Shown here in pieces: positions 26,601 through 39,260 of a DNA stretch of 64,000 nt. The notes beneath the pieces were generated by a model. The model did not search any database. It saw only the letters and a list, made by a program, of their open reading frames with translations, and was not told the origin of the DNA. The stretch covers positions 5,724,143 through 5,788,142 of the forward strand of contig VXAI01000025.1 in the NCBI GenBank assembly GCA_013399305.1, given 5' to 3'. The position numbers and the translations under genes are program-made. Source of the DNA: Rostratula benghalensis (lineage: Eukaryota > Chordata > Aves > Charadriiformes > Rostratulidae). How positions within the stretch are numbered: the first letter of the stretch is position 1; every line of letters begins with the position of its first letter.

Positions 26601-27892
26601 AATGTGAGTACCACTGAAATACTGTGGCTGATTTAAGCAAGTTGCTGTGCTGCAATCAAAATCTGTCATTTATTTCTATTGCCGAACAGATGCTTCATCA
26701 GCGACAGCTCTACTGTTTCCCAGAACTAGTTCTCTCTGGTTTTTTTGATGCATTTCTCTTTTGGTCTCGGTTTCCTCACCTGAAAAACAGAACTCCAAAT
26801 TCTGTGTCCTCGGGAAGAAGCAGGTTAATATTTGCTGAGTGCTTTGAAGCTGTACGGTCCCATGATACGCTGTGCGGGGTCAATGTGACTATTGCTAAAT
26901 CACACTCTAGTCAGAATTACAGTCATTAATAGCTCTGAGTCTGGGGAAAGAGTCACTGCAAATACTGTAACAGCTACTTTAACTGTTTCCTTTTGAGCAA
27001 ACAAAACCTCTTGACGTTTCTGCTGAGCAAGTTATAATGGCTTAACTTATTAAAATGCTGCAGAGTGTGTTGTTCCTTACTGGCCACAGTAGCCTTTTTT
27101 TCTTTTCATTGAACAAAATGATTAGCAAAATTCCACCAAAAATGATGGCAGTTCTTCAGCTCAGTGGATTTGAAGAATGGCTTTCTTGCTGTTACCCGAG
27201 TTTGTGCCCTGAGAACATGCAGGCAACAGTAATTCAGCAACAGGAGAAAAGGGGAACCTAGAATCGGTGACGCACGTTCAGTAATTCTACTTCCCATTCC
27301 CAGTGACTTGGCTTTGGGGTTTCAGTGCATTAATCAGCTTTATGGAGGGGAATGCCCTGTTCTAACAGAATTTAACTCTCTGTTTCCCAGTGGGTTGATG
27401 CTACTGTCCCAGGTATCCTTTGAGAGGTCAGGAACGGGGAGAGACTGATTTCTGATGGGATACAGTCAAGCAGCTTCATTTCACCATGAGAAATACTGTA
27501 GAAGAGGTATTTTTTGACTTCAGGGCCTCCCTGTGCAATATATGTTGTTTCTCCTTGAGATGAGAAGAGTGAGGCTGCATGTGCGTTAACGTTGTGCAAG
27601 ATGAATGGGAAAAAGAAATAAAAAAAGGAAAATAAATAAACCCCAACCACCAAACCCACTCCTTAGTCTTAGCTGGAATGAACTATACTTGGCTACTCCA
27701 TTTTGTTTTGCTTTTTCTCTCAACTGGAGCTCTGATGTTGCTCAGTCCTTTAATTAGGAGGATTCTTCCTCCTGGATTCACATTGGGACTACGATGGGTT
27801 TGGAGATAGAGGGGTGAATTTTACCTCATTTATTTCTTTCAGTAGTTGGTCATAACTAGGGCCTAATATATTGTTTCTAGGATCAGTGCTGC

Positions 27893-27904
27893 TTTTTTTT
27901 TTTT
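27893..27904. repeat. T12 homopolymer
   Basis: Twelve T residues in otherwise AT-rich sequence. Confidence 0.8.
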
Positions 27905-29923
27905 AATAATTTTCTATCTTGGTTTGTGCTGTTATAATGATTCTGGTTCAATAGGCAAATAGAAATAGGAGATTTGCTGGTGCAAAGATGAAAGTTTACA
28001 GCTAAGGCTCTTGTCGATGCTGTGTTTCTCTCAGGCATTGTCTGGGCTCGAGAACTGTGAAAGTTCCCAAGGATGCTTATTTCATGGTTTGGTTTAAGCC
28101 TGACTTAATCCATACTGGAAACAACAGGTTTTATCTCCCCAGAATTGCCATCCAGTCTCATCCCTTGCACACACGTTTGACTTGTGCAGCTGCGTAGTTG
28201 GATTAAGGATCAAGCTGTAGACTTTTCTAATTTTATTTATTGTAGGGTTAATTTTTAGCTCTCGGTTCTCGGTTTAAACTGCAAAATTTATATCTTTTAC
28301 ATTCTCTTGCAAGTGGGTAGGAGTTGAGGGTACTCAGCCCTTATGGGAAGCCCTCCGTGTTTTGTAGGTTTAGACCACAAAGGGCTGTGGTGATTTGCAC
28401 AGTAAATTTACATATTTAGATCAGCCTGAGATATTTTGGGTAGAAGATTGTTTGGGGAAAAGTTGGGGGAGTTCCTGCATTTCTGGTACAGAAAAAATTC
28501 AAGTAATTTCTCATAACTTCAGGCTGTGAAGGTTTTCTTCTGGCAGTTTGCATGTGATGGGTGTATCCTGTGAGGAAAGAAACGGTGTTTATCTAAGATG
28601 CAGGGCAGTAAATGACAGGACAAAGGTTAGGTGTTGTGTTGAAAAGGCTGGGCATTGATTTCCTAAAGGTGTTTTTTGAAAGACTTCCCTCCACTCAGCT
28701 AGGCATGTTTTGATCAAAAGTCACCAAAAAAGATACGTCAGTCTCACTTTTGATCTCTTGCTCAGAGATGATAATACTGTCAGCTTTCTCATACTTTGCT
28801 GCAATAAAGTGTTATGTTAAAGTCTGGCTCAGTGATTTTGCATGGACTTCACCCCATATTTAAGATAATTGCTGCAATATATTTCTGCCTGAGAATAAAT
28901 TGATTTCTGAATGGCATAATTATTTCTTCACTGCTTATCAAACTGGTCTCTCCAGGCAGTTTGTTTAAAGATCAGATCCTTTACGCTCATGGGCGCTCTG
29001 TGGGAAGGCTTGTTGATGGATTGGTAAACAATTAAAAAAGCCAAAACCAGAAAACACTAGGCTTCATGAAATAGAACCTGGTAGTTATTTATTTTGACTG
29101 CCAAGCTTGGTTAAGCTTTGTGCTGCCTTGAATTTTAAGAATAATGCACGTTTTTAAATGGTAACTTAAGAGCATTTACCATAGCTTTAGCAGTTCTGCC
29201 CTCAGCACCTGCAGGAGTGAGTTGCTACTCACTGTGGCAAAAAAATGATGCTTTATTCCTGCTAAAGAAACCCCAGCATCCCTCTCCTTTGTCTGTGCAT
29301 GTTTCCTTCCTGGCTTACTGAGCTGCCTTGGATTAAAACAAAAGCAAGGGAGAAGCAAGAAGTGGATCTGTTGACAGCTATGGCGGAGATCGAATTCCAA
29401 GCCAGGCCATGGGATTCCTGAGAAGGGGCTACTTAAACAGGACTCTCCTTTGATTAATTGGAGATAGGGTGACACCTTGGACGTCAGAACTGTATTTGAG
29501 CTTGGAATCAGACTCAGAGGGTCAAAGAGATGAGATGCTTAAGGGCTGAAATGTGATCCCTGCCGCTTCCCTCCCTCCCTTCTCCCCTTTCTGGCTGCTG
29601 TACAGACCTGCAGGTCCTGCCCATGTTGGCTTCGTTTTACCTTCAGCACTAGCTCTGCTAATCATGACTTCAGAAACTTGCAGCAGAATTGGTTCTTTTT
29701 CTGCACTGCCTGGTATTTTCTGGCATTGCCAGCCTAGAAATCAAACTGCATTACAGCCTTGCAGTCCCTTTGGTTCAACCTTTGGAAACTTCCACCCATT
29801 GCCCAACAAGCCTTTGAAGACTTGCTTATTTTGCCCCAAGCAAGTTTCTCATCAAAGAAAATATTTTCTGAGTGGTTAATCACTTTTGCTTATCTTCCTT
29901 GATGGCAACTCTTGTACATGTTT

Positions 29924-29983
29924 TGTTGGGTTTTTTGTGTTTGGTTGTGTTTGTTGGGTTTTTTTTCTTTCCTTTTTTTTTTT
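29924..29983. repeat. Repeated GTTGGG-T(n) units
   Basis: GTTGGG followed by T6, then GTTTGGTTGTG, then GTTGGG followed by T8, then a pyrimidine tract with T11. This is the clearest place where the G-then-T pattern repeats in tandem. Confidence 0.75.
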
Positions 29984-32149
29984 CCCCAAGTGGAGATTGC
30001 CAATATTGAAAAAAGAAAGGGAGGTCTGTGAAAATGGAAGATTTACTGCCTTCAGTGCCTGGTTAGTAAACACTGTGGAGAAATGCAAGGAAATAGCCTA
30101 CAGTGTAAATGTAAACTTACTGTAAAAAGCAAAAGTCTGTGTTTTCCCAGTGTCTCTGCTAGAAGTATATTAGGTGTCTTCTCCTTGATTTTGCTCTTTT
30201 CTTGGGCTGTGGACAGGTTTATTTCAGCCAGACTGCTGACCCAAGACGAAAGACTTGGGATGGAATTCAGCTTCCTTGGCTTTAGCAGCATAAAGCTTGT
30301 TGTAAAGGCGCTTAATTAAACCAGTGTGTGAAAATCCTTGTGTTGTCAGCTGAATTCAGTGGCTGCTGAGAGTAATTCATACTCTGCAGGTTTAATCATT
30401 TCATGTCCAAAGGGCAGTCATGTCCATGGAGCAGCGCAGGTTACAGCGAGGATACCTTTCTGTAGCTGTCCTGTAGGGGCTTGGTGACAGTCCTGAGTGA
30501 TACCTATAGACTTTAGATGCTACAGGGCTTCTTCAATTGGAGCTGCAGGTTGGTTTCTCTTTGTCCCCAGTGCACACACGTCAGGCTGGAGTTATGGGTC
30601 TGAAGTCACCCCAGTGCCTATAAATGCATGGGGGCAGCAGGCGGCACCTTCAGCTGGTTTGCTCAGTGGTCACTTGCATTCCACACCGAACTCCAAGCAT
30701 CTCAGGGAAACCAGCTGACAGAACTAAGGCTTTTAAGATATGCAGGGCTGTTCTTTGTAAGGCAAATATACTTCAAAGGTATTTAAAGGCGCAGTTCGTA
30801 TGAAAACCTCCAGAGATGAGGAATTCCCTAATTAACAGTGCTTTTAAACTGTATCCCGTTTTGAGTCTGGCCTACTTTGATAGGGACCGAAAGCTTTCAG
30901 TATGTGAAGACTTTTCACCTCTTGCCAGCACTGCTGTTGGCAACCATTTTTCTAATTTTTGGTATTTTAATTACAGAGATGTCTCAAAAATGTTGCCTTT
31001 CACTGAGCACCTCAGCAGGCTGGTAGCTAGCCTGATGAATTTTCTCATGGGCACATCTGAGAAACATTAACAGGGACACTGTGGGATGATGGCAGTCCTT
31101 GGGCAGGTGTTTCTCCCCATAAGCTGCTGGTTGGACTCATTTTTGAGTGTTGCTTTTCTGAGTTCAAATTAATAACTAAAACATCCTATAGAATTTCTCT
31201 TAGGCAAACATTTGAGGGCTAAGTGGTGGTGGTATGATAAATTACTACATGTTACTGTTTTGGAGCAGTGTCTGGGGAGTCTTGGCTATGTTTTTGTTAA
31301 CAGAATAATTATAAATCCAGTTCTTCGCTAAACTTAGTCAAAAGGTGGGGAGGTGATTTAGTATAGTGAATAGTGCTGCTCCCTTAACTTAGTGTGATTA
31401 AATGATGGCGTGCTTTCAGTAAATTCGAGTGACCTTGATTTTAAAGAATACTTCTTAATTGAGGTGATCCTGCATTGAAAACTGTCGAAGACGAAACACC
31501 TCTTTGGAAAAATGAGGCAAGCAGAGTTTGTGTTACGGCCAGAAGGGCTCTCTGTGGTAGTGTAGTCTTTACAAAAGAAATAATTACTGAAAAACACATG
31601 CTAAGAACAACATGGGTGAGGAATGTGATTCATTACCTGGGCATAATGACCAAAGTTTGAACCCAACATGCAACCAAGAGGCCATTTAAAACAATTTTGT
31701 ATTTTAAATGGGGACACATAAAAGGCAGCAGAAGTGTAACTTTCCTTGTAGTTTACCTGCGGCCAAAGGTGTTTTTGCCTTTCCGTGTGCCATAAATGAG
31801 GAATCGTGGGGGTTGCACAGGGGTCTCCCAGTTGCTATCAATCTTTAAAAGCTCCTTTGAAACCCCCAGAATTTATCAGCTGGTTTTACAGCCTTCATTA
31901 CGGGTAGGGTTTGAATCTGACCAGTGAAGGGATGAGGTCCTGCCTGTTACGTGTGATGAGTCTCTTGTTCTTGGATATATGGCAGATGACCAAGGACCTT
32001 AGCAGGAGGGCATAGTTGTGTGTGTTGACCACAGGAAGAGATTATCAACTCCGTAAGCTTGTTTGTTCTGTTTTGAAGGGGCCTTGCAGTTTTCACTGAT
32101 GATACTGAACAGCTTAAAGTTGTCTGGTTCTGGAGGCGGATTTTCTTTC

Positions 32150-32170
32150 TTTTTTTTTTTTTTTTTTTTT
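32150..32170. repeat. T21 homopolymer
   Basis: Twenty-one T residues after GGCGGATTTTCTTTC. Overlapping minus-strand frames are lysine-rich artefacts. No other T run of 12 or more is seen from here until 50656. Confidence 0.9.
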
Positions 32171-34169
32171 ATGTCCCCTTTCTTTTCTTTCATGGCTTTT
32201 GAGACTGGCCTTAGAATAAGCCTCGAGTGGCTGCTCTTTTTGTGGCTGGATCATTATTTGTAAAAATGAACAGTGCTGCAGAGTTACCATGGAAGCCATG
32301 CAAATGGGATTTCTGGAGCACAAGTTGCAATGACAGCGAGACAGGACTTTTTAAAATAAAAACCTTTCTTCAGCTGCTCTTCCTTGTTTCTAAATTACAC
32401 GTATTTTTATTCACATAAATGATTTACATACATAATCCATTTATGTGTGTTCTGTACATTGAGCAATCTGTTTTACAATTAATAATCTAACTTACTTATT
32501 AAATGGAGTTTTTTTGACTGTTGGGAAGATCTCAAAACTGGAATTGTTTCATAATCCCCCAGCTTCCCACAAATTTCTTTTGCTAAAACTTTGGCTTTCT
32601 CTAATGTATGGTTTTCAGGTTTGGCAGCACAGTTAGTGCTTTTGTTGTTCAACAATAGGTTGATGTGAGGCAGACCTCCCTGGTAGAAATAACTGTGTCT
32701 CTGGAGCCTGTGAGATTGTCATAGACTTCTGAGATAGGGTCACTTGTCTCCAGTGTAAGCTGCAGTCCCTACTGTCAATGAGACAGTTTCATCAGTTTCT
32801 GTCTCTGATCTTCATAGCCCCTTGTGGCCGTGAGCCCAGGCTTGGGGCTGGATGCTGGTGGCATCTGCAGAGCAGAGGGACAGCCTTTGTCAGGAGCTTT
32901 GTGTTCAGAGGGATAAGTGATGCCTTGGTCACTTCAGGCCAAGGGTCACAGGGCGAGGTGTTTTCCTCTAATCCCTTGTGGTGGATCAATCTGATACAAT
33001 GGCCTGGTAGTATGTAGTATTTTCATTGTTGTTTTAATCCTCTCCTTCTCAGGATCCATTTTGACTGAATACAGCTTTTCTTAACGCTCACTGCCAGGGT
33101 CTACTCTGAATTCTCAGCATTTGTTTCAGGTGTTATATTTAGGGTAAGCCATGAAATGACCCAAAGATGGTACTGCTGTTGGAAGAATGTGCTTGCCCTT
33201 TTCTTTCCCTTCATCTTAGAACAGCAATAGACCTCAGGTAGGCGTCTTGCCATTTTAGGTGAAGTAGTGTGGTAATTACACAATTTAGGTGTATCCTAGA
33301 TGAAAATAATGTCTTACCTAATATAGAACATTTCAGGAAACAATATGATGCTGACATTGCATTTTTTCCACTTGTGTTTTGAGGTTGGTTGTTTCCTTCT
33401 AGAAGAATACGTGTCCTTGGATAGGGTTGTTTGTGCCACATAAATAAATACTTGTTTCAACTTTTTGGGTAATTCTCAGTTCAGAACAGAAGTAGTCCAG
33501 ATTATTCCTATTTTACTGGAAAAGCCAGACCAGTTTACATCACTGTAGGATGCAGTTATAGTTAGTAAACCAGGCTGTGAAATGAAAACAGAGTAATTTT
33601 TTTCCTGTATGAGGAGTAAACATGATTTCCTAATCTTTTCAGGGATACCATATTCCTGTATTGTATCGATTACTAATCAGCTTTTACCTGACATCTCAGA
33701 ATGTGATTCATAGATATTGACCTGCACGGGAACTTGGCAGGCAGTTGAAAAACAAACAAATAACATTTCCTGGGTCTCCACCCCTACCCTGTCATATTTG
33801 TCCCTCCACCACCCAAACCCTGACTCCTTGGGGCTGGTGCTCACTGAGCAGCTCGGTCTCCTCTTAAATCGGCCTTTTGTACAAGTGATGCTCACGCAGG
33901 GTGGAATTGGGTCTCCAAAAGCCCCAACCTTGGTGCTTGCCTTTAGCTCCAGCTCACACTCTTCAGGAGCTGCGCAGTATATAACAGACAGACACGTTCA
34001 TTATTGCCTGATTGATTTGATTTTTAGTTGAACCAGAAATGGGGTATGATTTCAACAAAAAACAAGGCTGGGGGGTGAAGAAAGAGTTGTTGAGATGCAT
34101 AATGAAAAACAATGCTGTATCAGGTCCTCTATACCTAAAACCAATTAGTCATGGTTCCTTGAAAATAGG

Positions 34170-34510
34170 CGGTGACTCCGTTCACCTTTCTAATTAATCA
34201 ATTTTCGGTTAATCAGTTATTAATTCTGCTTGACCATGAAACCTTGGAGTGGGTGTTTGGTTCTTTTGCAGTTGATCTCTTAGGACATAGGTAACATTTG
34301 AAAATCTTATGAATAACCTTGTGTGTTTAGCTGAGTGATGCACTAGGAATTTTTGATTTGCCGCTGACCTGGTACATGGTCTTCAGAACGGTATTTATTT
34401 TCTCTTTCCACCTTAGTTTCTTGCCCCGTAAAAACATTATTAACCTTTAACCCTTTGCAAAATAATAGATTGTAAAACTATTAATCATCCAGTGTTCCTG
34501 CAGTGGGCTT
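34170..34510. promoter_or_regulatory. Candidate conserved non-coding element with TAAT clusters
   Basis: The sequence is AT-rich but not low-complexity. It packs TAATTAATCA, GGTTAATCAG and TTATTAATTC into about 40 bases (34191-34230). A second cluster at 34435-34490 has TATTAACC, TTAACCC, TTGCAAAAT and CTATTAATCATCC. Such dense homeodomain/POU-type words are typical of developmental enhancers kept across vertebrates. Conservation is guessed from texture only; I have no alignment. Confidence 0.3.
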
Positions 34511-37500
34511 GTCTTTGGTGCAACAGTCACTGAAATGCGTAGGTTGGTGTCGTAGCTCTGGGATGGAGAAAGGAGTGACTGCGCTGTGAGACATCGGGAG
34601 CCGAGCGAGGGAGCTGGCCCAGCAGGGAGGCTGGCTCAGCAGGAAGTGGTTGATGAGTTACCAGCCTTGTGGGGCAAAGATGAAACTTGAGTTGCAGTTT
34701 GAGCTCGTGAATATGATAAAGAAAAGTCTTTACAGGTGGAACTGTGGAATTACTCATTTTTACTCCACAGAACTTGGCTTGTCTCTGTTTTCAAAAAGAG
34801 AGTCCTAACCTGAAATGTAATAATGCAGTCAGCTATTCCTAAGTTAATTTCCAGAAGGAAAAGGCCATTGAAGAAAAACAAAACAACAAAAAAAAAAAGC
34901 AAACGACCAGCAATTAATAATAATTTGTATTAAAACCAGCTTCTCTGGTCAATATTGACATATCTATTTGAAACAAGAAGCCCCGTGCTGGGACTAGAAA
35001 TACAAAAGGAAAACGGTCCCTTTCCATGTGCTGTTTAAACTCTTTCAGTAGCTGAGGCCTGGTCCTTTGACTGCCTGGAACACGATTTCCAGATTGTGCC
35101 AGGGTTATTGTAGTTTTGCCATTTAAGATGGTTTTGCTGTGGGAGGAGGAATTAAGGACCTTGCAGCTGGATCATGATAAAAGTCTCTTCAAACATGAAA
35201 GCTTACTTTTTTAGGACTTTGTCTTTTATTCCCTACTTTTCTTCTTTTTTAATTTTTTTTTTATTTTAATGTAGTTTAAGGGTTTTTATAGTGGAACTGC
35301 TCTACGTGGTATTTCTTTCTCACCAGAGGAGTCATGAGTTGCTGGAGGCTAGAAAAGTATTACAGGTGAAATCACTGTTTCCCTATTTTTAGATTCCTCA
35401 GTAGAGGTACCTCAATGGGCAGCGCTGGATGAAGATGACGAGATGGATGTTTGAGCTCATCAGCTGAGCTTTCTAATGTTCTCTCTCTGCCAGAGAGTAA
35501 AAGGCGTCAATTCTATCAGTGCCTACTGGGAAATATGTCATCTAAAAAAGAGCACTTAGTTTTAGTTTGGTCAGGCTGTTCTCATGGACTGAGGGAGACT
35601 GGGTTTCGAGTCTGCTCTGAGGACATTTCTGCATAGATAAGTTATCGCAAGGCACAGAGCAGTCAGAAAGTACAGTTAATTAGCTCCTCCTGCATGATCT
35701 CGTTTATGCACTAATAAGAACTTTATAAAAGGCAGGAAATTGGACAGAACAAAGCTCAAACCTTAATCTCCATGGTTTCACCTGAAAACCCTGTCTTCAC
35801 AGCTTAGCGGGGGGCTTGCTTCTGTTCTTTTTGTTAGGGTCTGAGAGAGGGAAACCTAGATTGCATGTTTGTTTGCTTTTCCTTTTATCTTATTTATATT
35901 TGTTGGGAGCACAGACAGGTTGCCACAGAATAGCTTGAGAATGAAAAGTGGGATTGTTTGTGGTGAAAATAATATTGCTTATACCTCTGAATTAAAATTT
36001 CTTGGGTGAATCAAAATTCTGCTGCAGGATAAGAACTAGAAACAACAACGAATCCTTAATAATCTCTGTGGTTATAAGGGGAGGAGAAATGAGAATTACA
36101 GGGAGGTACTGGCTCATAACTCCAAATTCAGTTTTAAGTTGGAGATTGTTCTGCTAGTAAAACAGTCGCCAAACTTTTGATCCAGATGGAGTCCTGACAG
36201 TAATTACTTGTACGTATGGTACAATCACTGCTACTACTCTTACAGCTATTCTTGAAGAGAGTTGGGTGGTTTTGTGTTAGGTATCTATTACTGCTCCCTC
36301 TGCTTTCTAGGCATAGCATAACACTGTTTTGTGGGAGTATTGATCTCTACTGGCATTGATACTGTCTGCCTGGCTTCTGCTGCATCTCAGGATCCAGCAA
36401 AGTTGGTTGTTATTTTTTGCAACTGAATTACAGCTTTTGGAATTATTTTTTTTTCTTTTTATTTGTACTGTCTTCATGTAACTACCCAGAAGACGTTAAG
36501 GCATCAAGGGTGTAAGTGAATGAACCAATTTCATGGGAGAACTATTAGCATGTTCTTGCATCTGTGTCTGTGCACCTCAGGTGACATCTGATGCAGGTTT
36601 TGTTCTCTCTAGGAATGTCTCTTCTGCACACAGGTGCCTTTTGGCAAGAGGTGACTGTGCTATGACCAGGCAATCAAGTCCTGGATTGGTGCTGTGTGCA
36701 TTGTGTGTCCCTTTGTGAATCTGTCCCCAGGTTTTTGTGCTGTCTAAAAATTCAAACGACTCGTCAAGATCACCATGGTGTTGCTGTTCCACAGCAACTA
36801 TCAATATTCTTGTTGGAGGACTTAGGTCACAGGCCAAAGAGCAAACTAGCAATGGAGGGTCAAATATCACAGCTTCTTGGGTGCACGACTGAGTCCAGAT
36901 GTGCCTGAAGGGTGTGAGTGGTAATTGCTGTGTGTGTAGGGGCTGCTCCGTGGTGAAATCGGGTGGTGACCTCATCATGACGCCTTTCACCTGCTTGTAT
37001 CTCTTGTTCAAGTTCACCTTTGAAACCGAGTCACTCGTCTGAATTCTGTTGTGACAACTGGATTGCAAACAGCTCTTTGATGTCCACGGGGATTGTTTAA
37101 CAGCTTCTCTCTTACTTTTCCAAAGTGTGGCACAAGTCAAATGCTGCAGAGTTTGTCGACTGTTCAGCAGCTGAGGAGGCCAAAGGAAGAGCCTACGTGA
37201 CAATTGTTTTAGGTGTGATCCCTGTTCAGTGTTTGTCCCATGGAGAGAGTACCAACGTTTTGCCGTGGACTGCATGGGGGGCCAGTTGGGCCAAGAGCTG
37301 CTAATGCTCTGGGGCTGTGTCTAGAAGGTGGGGACGCAGCAGTGGAAGCCAAAGAAAGTGAATGAAAAGCAGTAGTTGGGAAAAGGAGCATTCCAGAAAC
37401 TGAGCTGAGAGCTCTCTTCTCCCCCTTCCCTGCCCTCACAGAAGACATGTAGAAGAAGGGTTTTATACAACCTCAGGGCAAAATAGTTGCATGAAAAGAT

Positions 37501-39060
37501 AGTGACAAAAAGCCTGTCAGTAATTTTAAATGTATTTAATTAAATGCAGTGCCGAGTAATGTGCTGAAATTGAGATATTTTTGAGCAGAAACACAGAATA
37601 CCACAATCATACCCGGACTTATAAAAAGTTGGTTGTGTTGTAGATATTCAGGTGATTCCAAAATGGGGCAGTCTGTCACTTGTACCTGCCATTGGAACTG
37701 GTTGCACAAGTTCCTTTAAATTTCATTGAACATCCCAAGACATAAAGTTTTATGAGGAATGAGCTATCAAAACCATGCTGTTACCCGTATTCTGCTTGTT
37801 ATTTTCTGCCTTCCAGTAATTTACCCTGGCAGCTTGTGGACTATAAGGTCTTTTACTGCCTTGAACTTGAAACATTACATTTGAGCTAATTGTACAGCTT
37901 GGGCTAAAATGCACAGAACTCTGTATCCATTGCCAGTTTATCTTGATGATCATAAACTGTAAAATGTATGTGAATTGTGTCCTCTGACAGCCCTTTTTTA
38001 TATATCTGATGAAAGTTAATGCATCTAAGTGCTGCCACTGTAGTCAACAAGAATATCCTTTTTAATAACTTGGGCCCTCATTTCTTTGGGTTTCTTTGCC
38101 CAGTATGACCACTGGGAAGTTTTATTTTTTAGTGTCTTTATATTGTAGGCTTTCAGTGTGTATCAGATTTCTGATATTTGAGCATTGTTGTGGAGATACA
38201 GTTTTCTTCTGTTACAACACATTTAATCTTCTATTGTTTCATATAAAAAAGCAAAACTGATTATTGCAGTAGCAATTGATCTTATAGTTCAGATTCAAAA
38301 TAACAGACCTCAAAATACTACTAACCTCCCCTCCACCCCCATTTATCTTTCTTTTCCAAAAATACTTCTAAGTAGTAGTATGATTTATACAGTGGAGAGG
38401 TTATTTGTTTAAAATCCAAACATTAAAATGAGTTTATAGAGCTATGTGCCAGCAGAAACTGAAAGACTGGTTTGCTGCTGGTGTGGTATTTGCAATTAAT
38501 TGAATTGTGCATACTAAGAAATGAGTAGCTCAGCTTGAGTTTTTGGCACTGCAGAATTTTTACCCTGGTTAGTAATTTCGAAGACTTGCTTGCAAACAAT
38601 GGTTCAATGGGCACACTCACAAAATTGTGTGGGTAGTGATGTCAGAAAAATTTACCAGCTGTGTGTTACCCAGAAGCCTAAATCTTCTGCCTCAGAAATG
38701 TAAGGAGAATGGGAATGAGAACTGAAGTGATCTATGGGATTTGTAAGAATGCCAGTTAGGAGAATCTGAAGGAGATACTAATTTGATTTTTTTGCTAACA
38801 GAAAGCTAATGGTAGAGAATGGAGTGATTTGATGTATTTTTAATAGTTCTCTAGATCTTGACCAGTACATTATATACCGTGAAAGGGACATTTGAAATGA
38901 TTTGGCTTGCTGTTATGTTCTATAAATTTGAGTAAGTACACTAGCAGTCAGCTAACACAAATACAATAGATAGTGCAGGAGTATAGGCTAGTATAAGCAT
39001 TGCTGAAGGAAAAGGAAGAACTGGATGTAAATATCTTTAAAGGTAGTGGGAGCCATTATC
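34511..39060. other. Non-coding stretch containing the longest open frame
   Basis: No gene recognised. The minus-strand frame at 36577-37275 (232 codons) is the longest in the window. It has no signal peptide, transmembrane segment, repeat or motif that I can identify. Its plus strand (36560-37450) is less AT-rich than its surroundings. With about 128000 codon positions in six frames, a frame of this size is only mildly unusual. I list it as an open question, not as a CDS. Confidence 0.5.
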
Positions 39061-39100
39061 TTCAAACCTCATTAACTGCTTTTCTTTTTCCCCTGTTCAG

Positions 39101-39118
39101 AAGTGTCTTGCCTCAAAG
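39101..39118 (+). other. Candidate 18-nt microexon
   Basis: An 18-nt segment lies between a strong acceptor and a good donor. The acceptor has a branch-point-like TTAAC at about 39072-39076, a tract TTTTCTTTTTCCCCTGTTCAG-like in composition, and AG at 39099-39100. The donor is AAAG|GTAATT at 39119. The length is a multiple of three, and it reads KCLASK, SVLPQ(R) or VSCL(K) depending on phase. A TGC trinucleotide sits inside the pyrimidine tract, as in SRRM4-dependent neural microexons. The downstream flank is rich in non-repetitive AT-rich words. I do not recognise the host gene, and a chance decoy remains likely. Confidence 0.22.
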
Positions 39119-39260
39119 GTAATTTGTTTCATGCTCATCCAACATTAATGGTATTCATTTTTAATTAATTTAACAGTAGCACTGTCCATCTGTCAGTGCA
39201 AACCTAATCTGTTAAACAGATAAAATCAACATGTCTACAAGTTCATTGTAGGTCGGCAGG
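39119..39260. promoter_or_regulatory. Candidate conserved non-coding sequence
   Basis: Non-repetitive sequence with TTAATTAATTTAAC, a short inverted word pair (GCACTGTCC and TGTCAGTGC), and TTAAACAGATAAAATC. It directly follows the candidate microexon. The texture resembles the conserved intron flanks of regulated microexons or a developmental enhancer. Judged without alignment. Confidence 0.25.

Larger units (their letters stand above)
19841..34169. other. Non-coding stretch, AT-rich with scattered T tracts
   Basis: No gene recognised. Two sub-regions look more constrained to the eye: 19845-19890 (a TTAATTAATCAGG core plus TCAATTGG) and about 20085-20165, which joins AT-rich homeodomain-like words to a non-repetitive core around ATGCATGG. 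The stretch at 29553-29879 is unusually C-rich, with a long pyrimidine tract ending in TGTACAG and then an open frame to 29879. No donor or poly(A) signal follows, so I do not call an exon. Confidence 0.55.

Noticed and set aside
30634..30647. CTCF-like word GCAGCAGGCGGCAC
   Set aside because: It matches 12 of 14 core positions but fails at two informative ones. A weight-matrix score would be needed.
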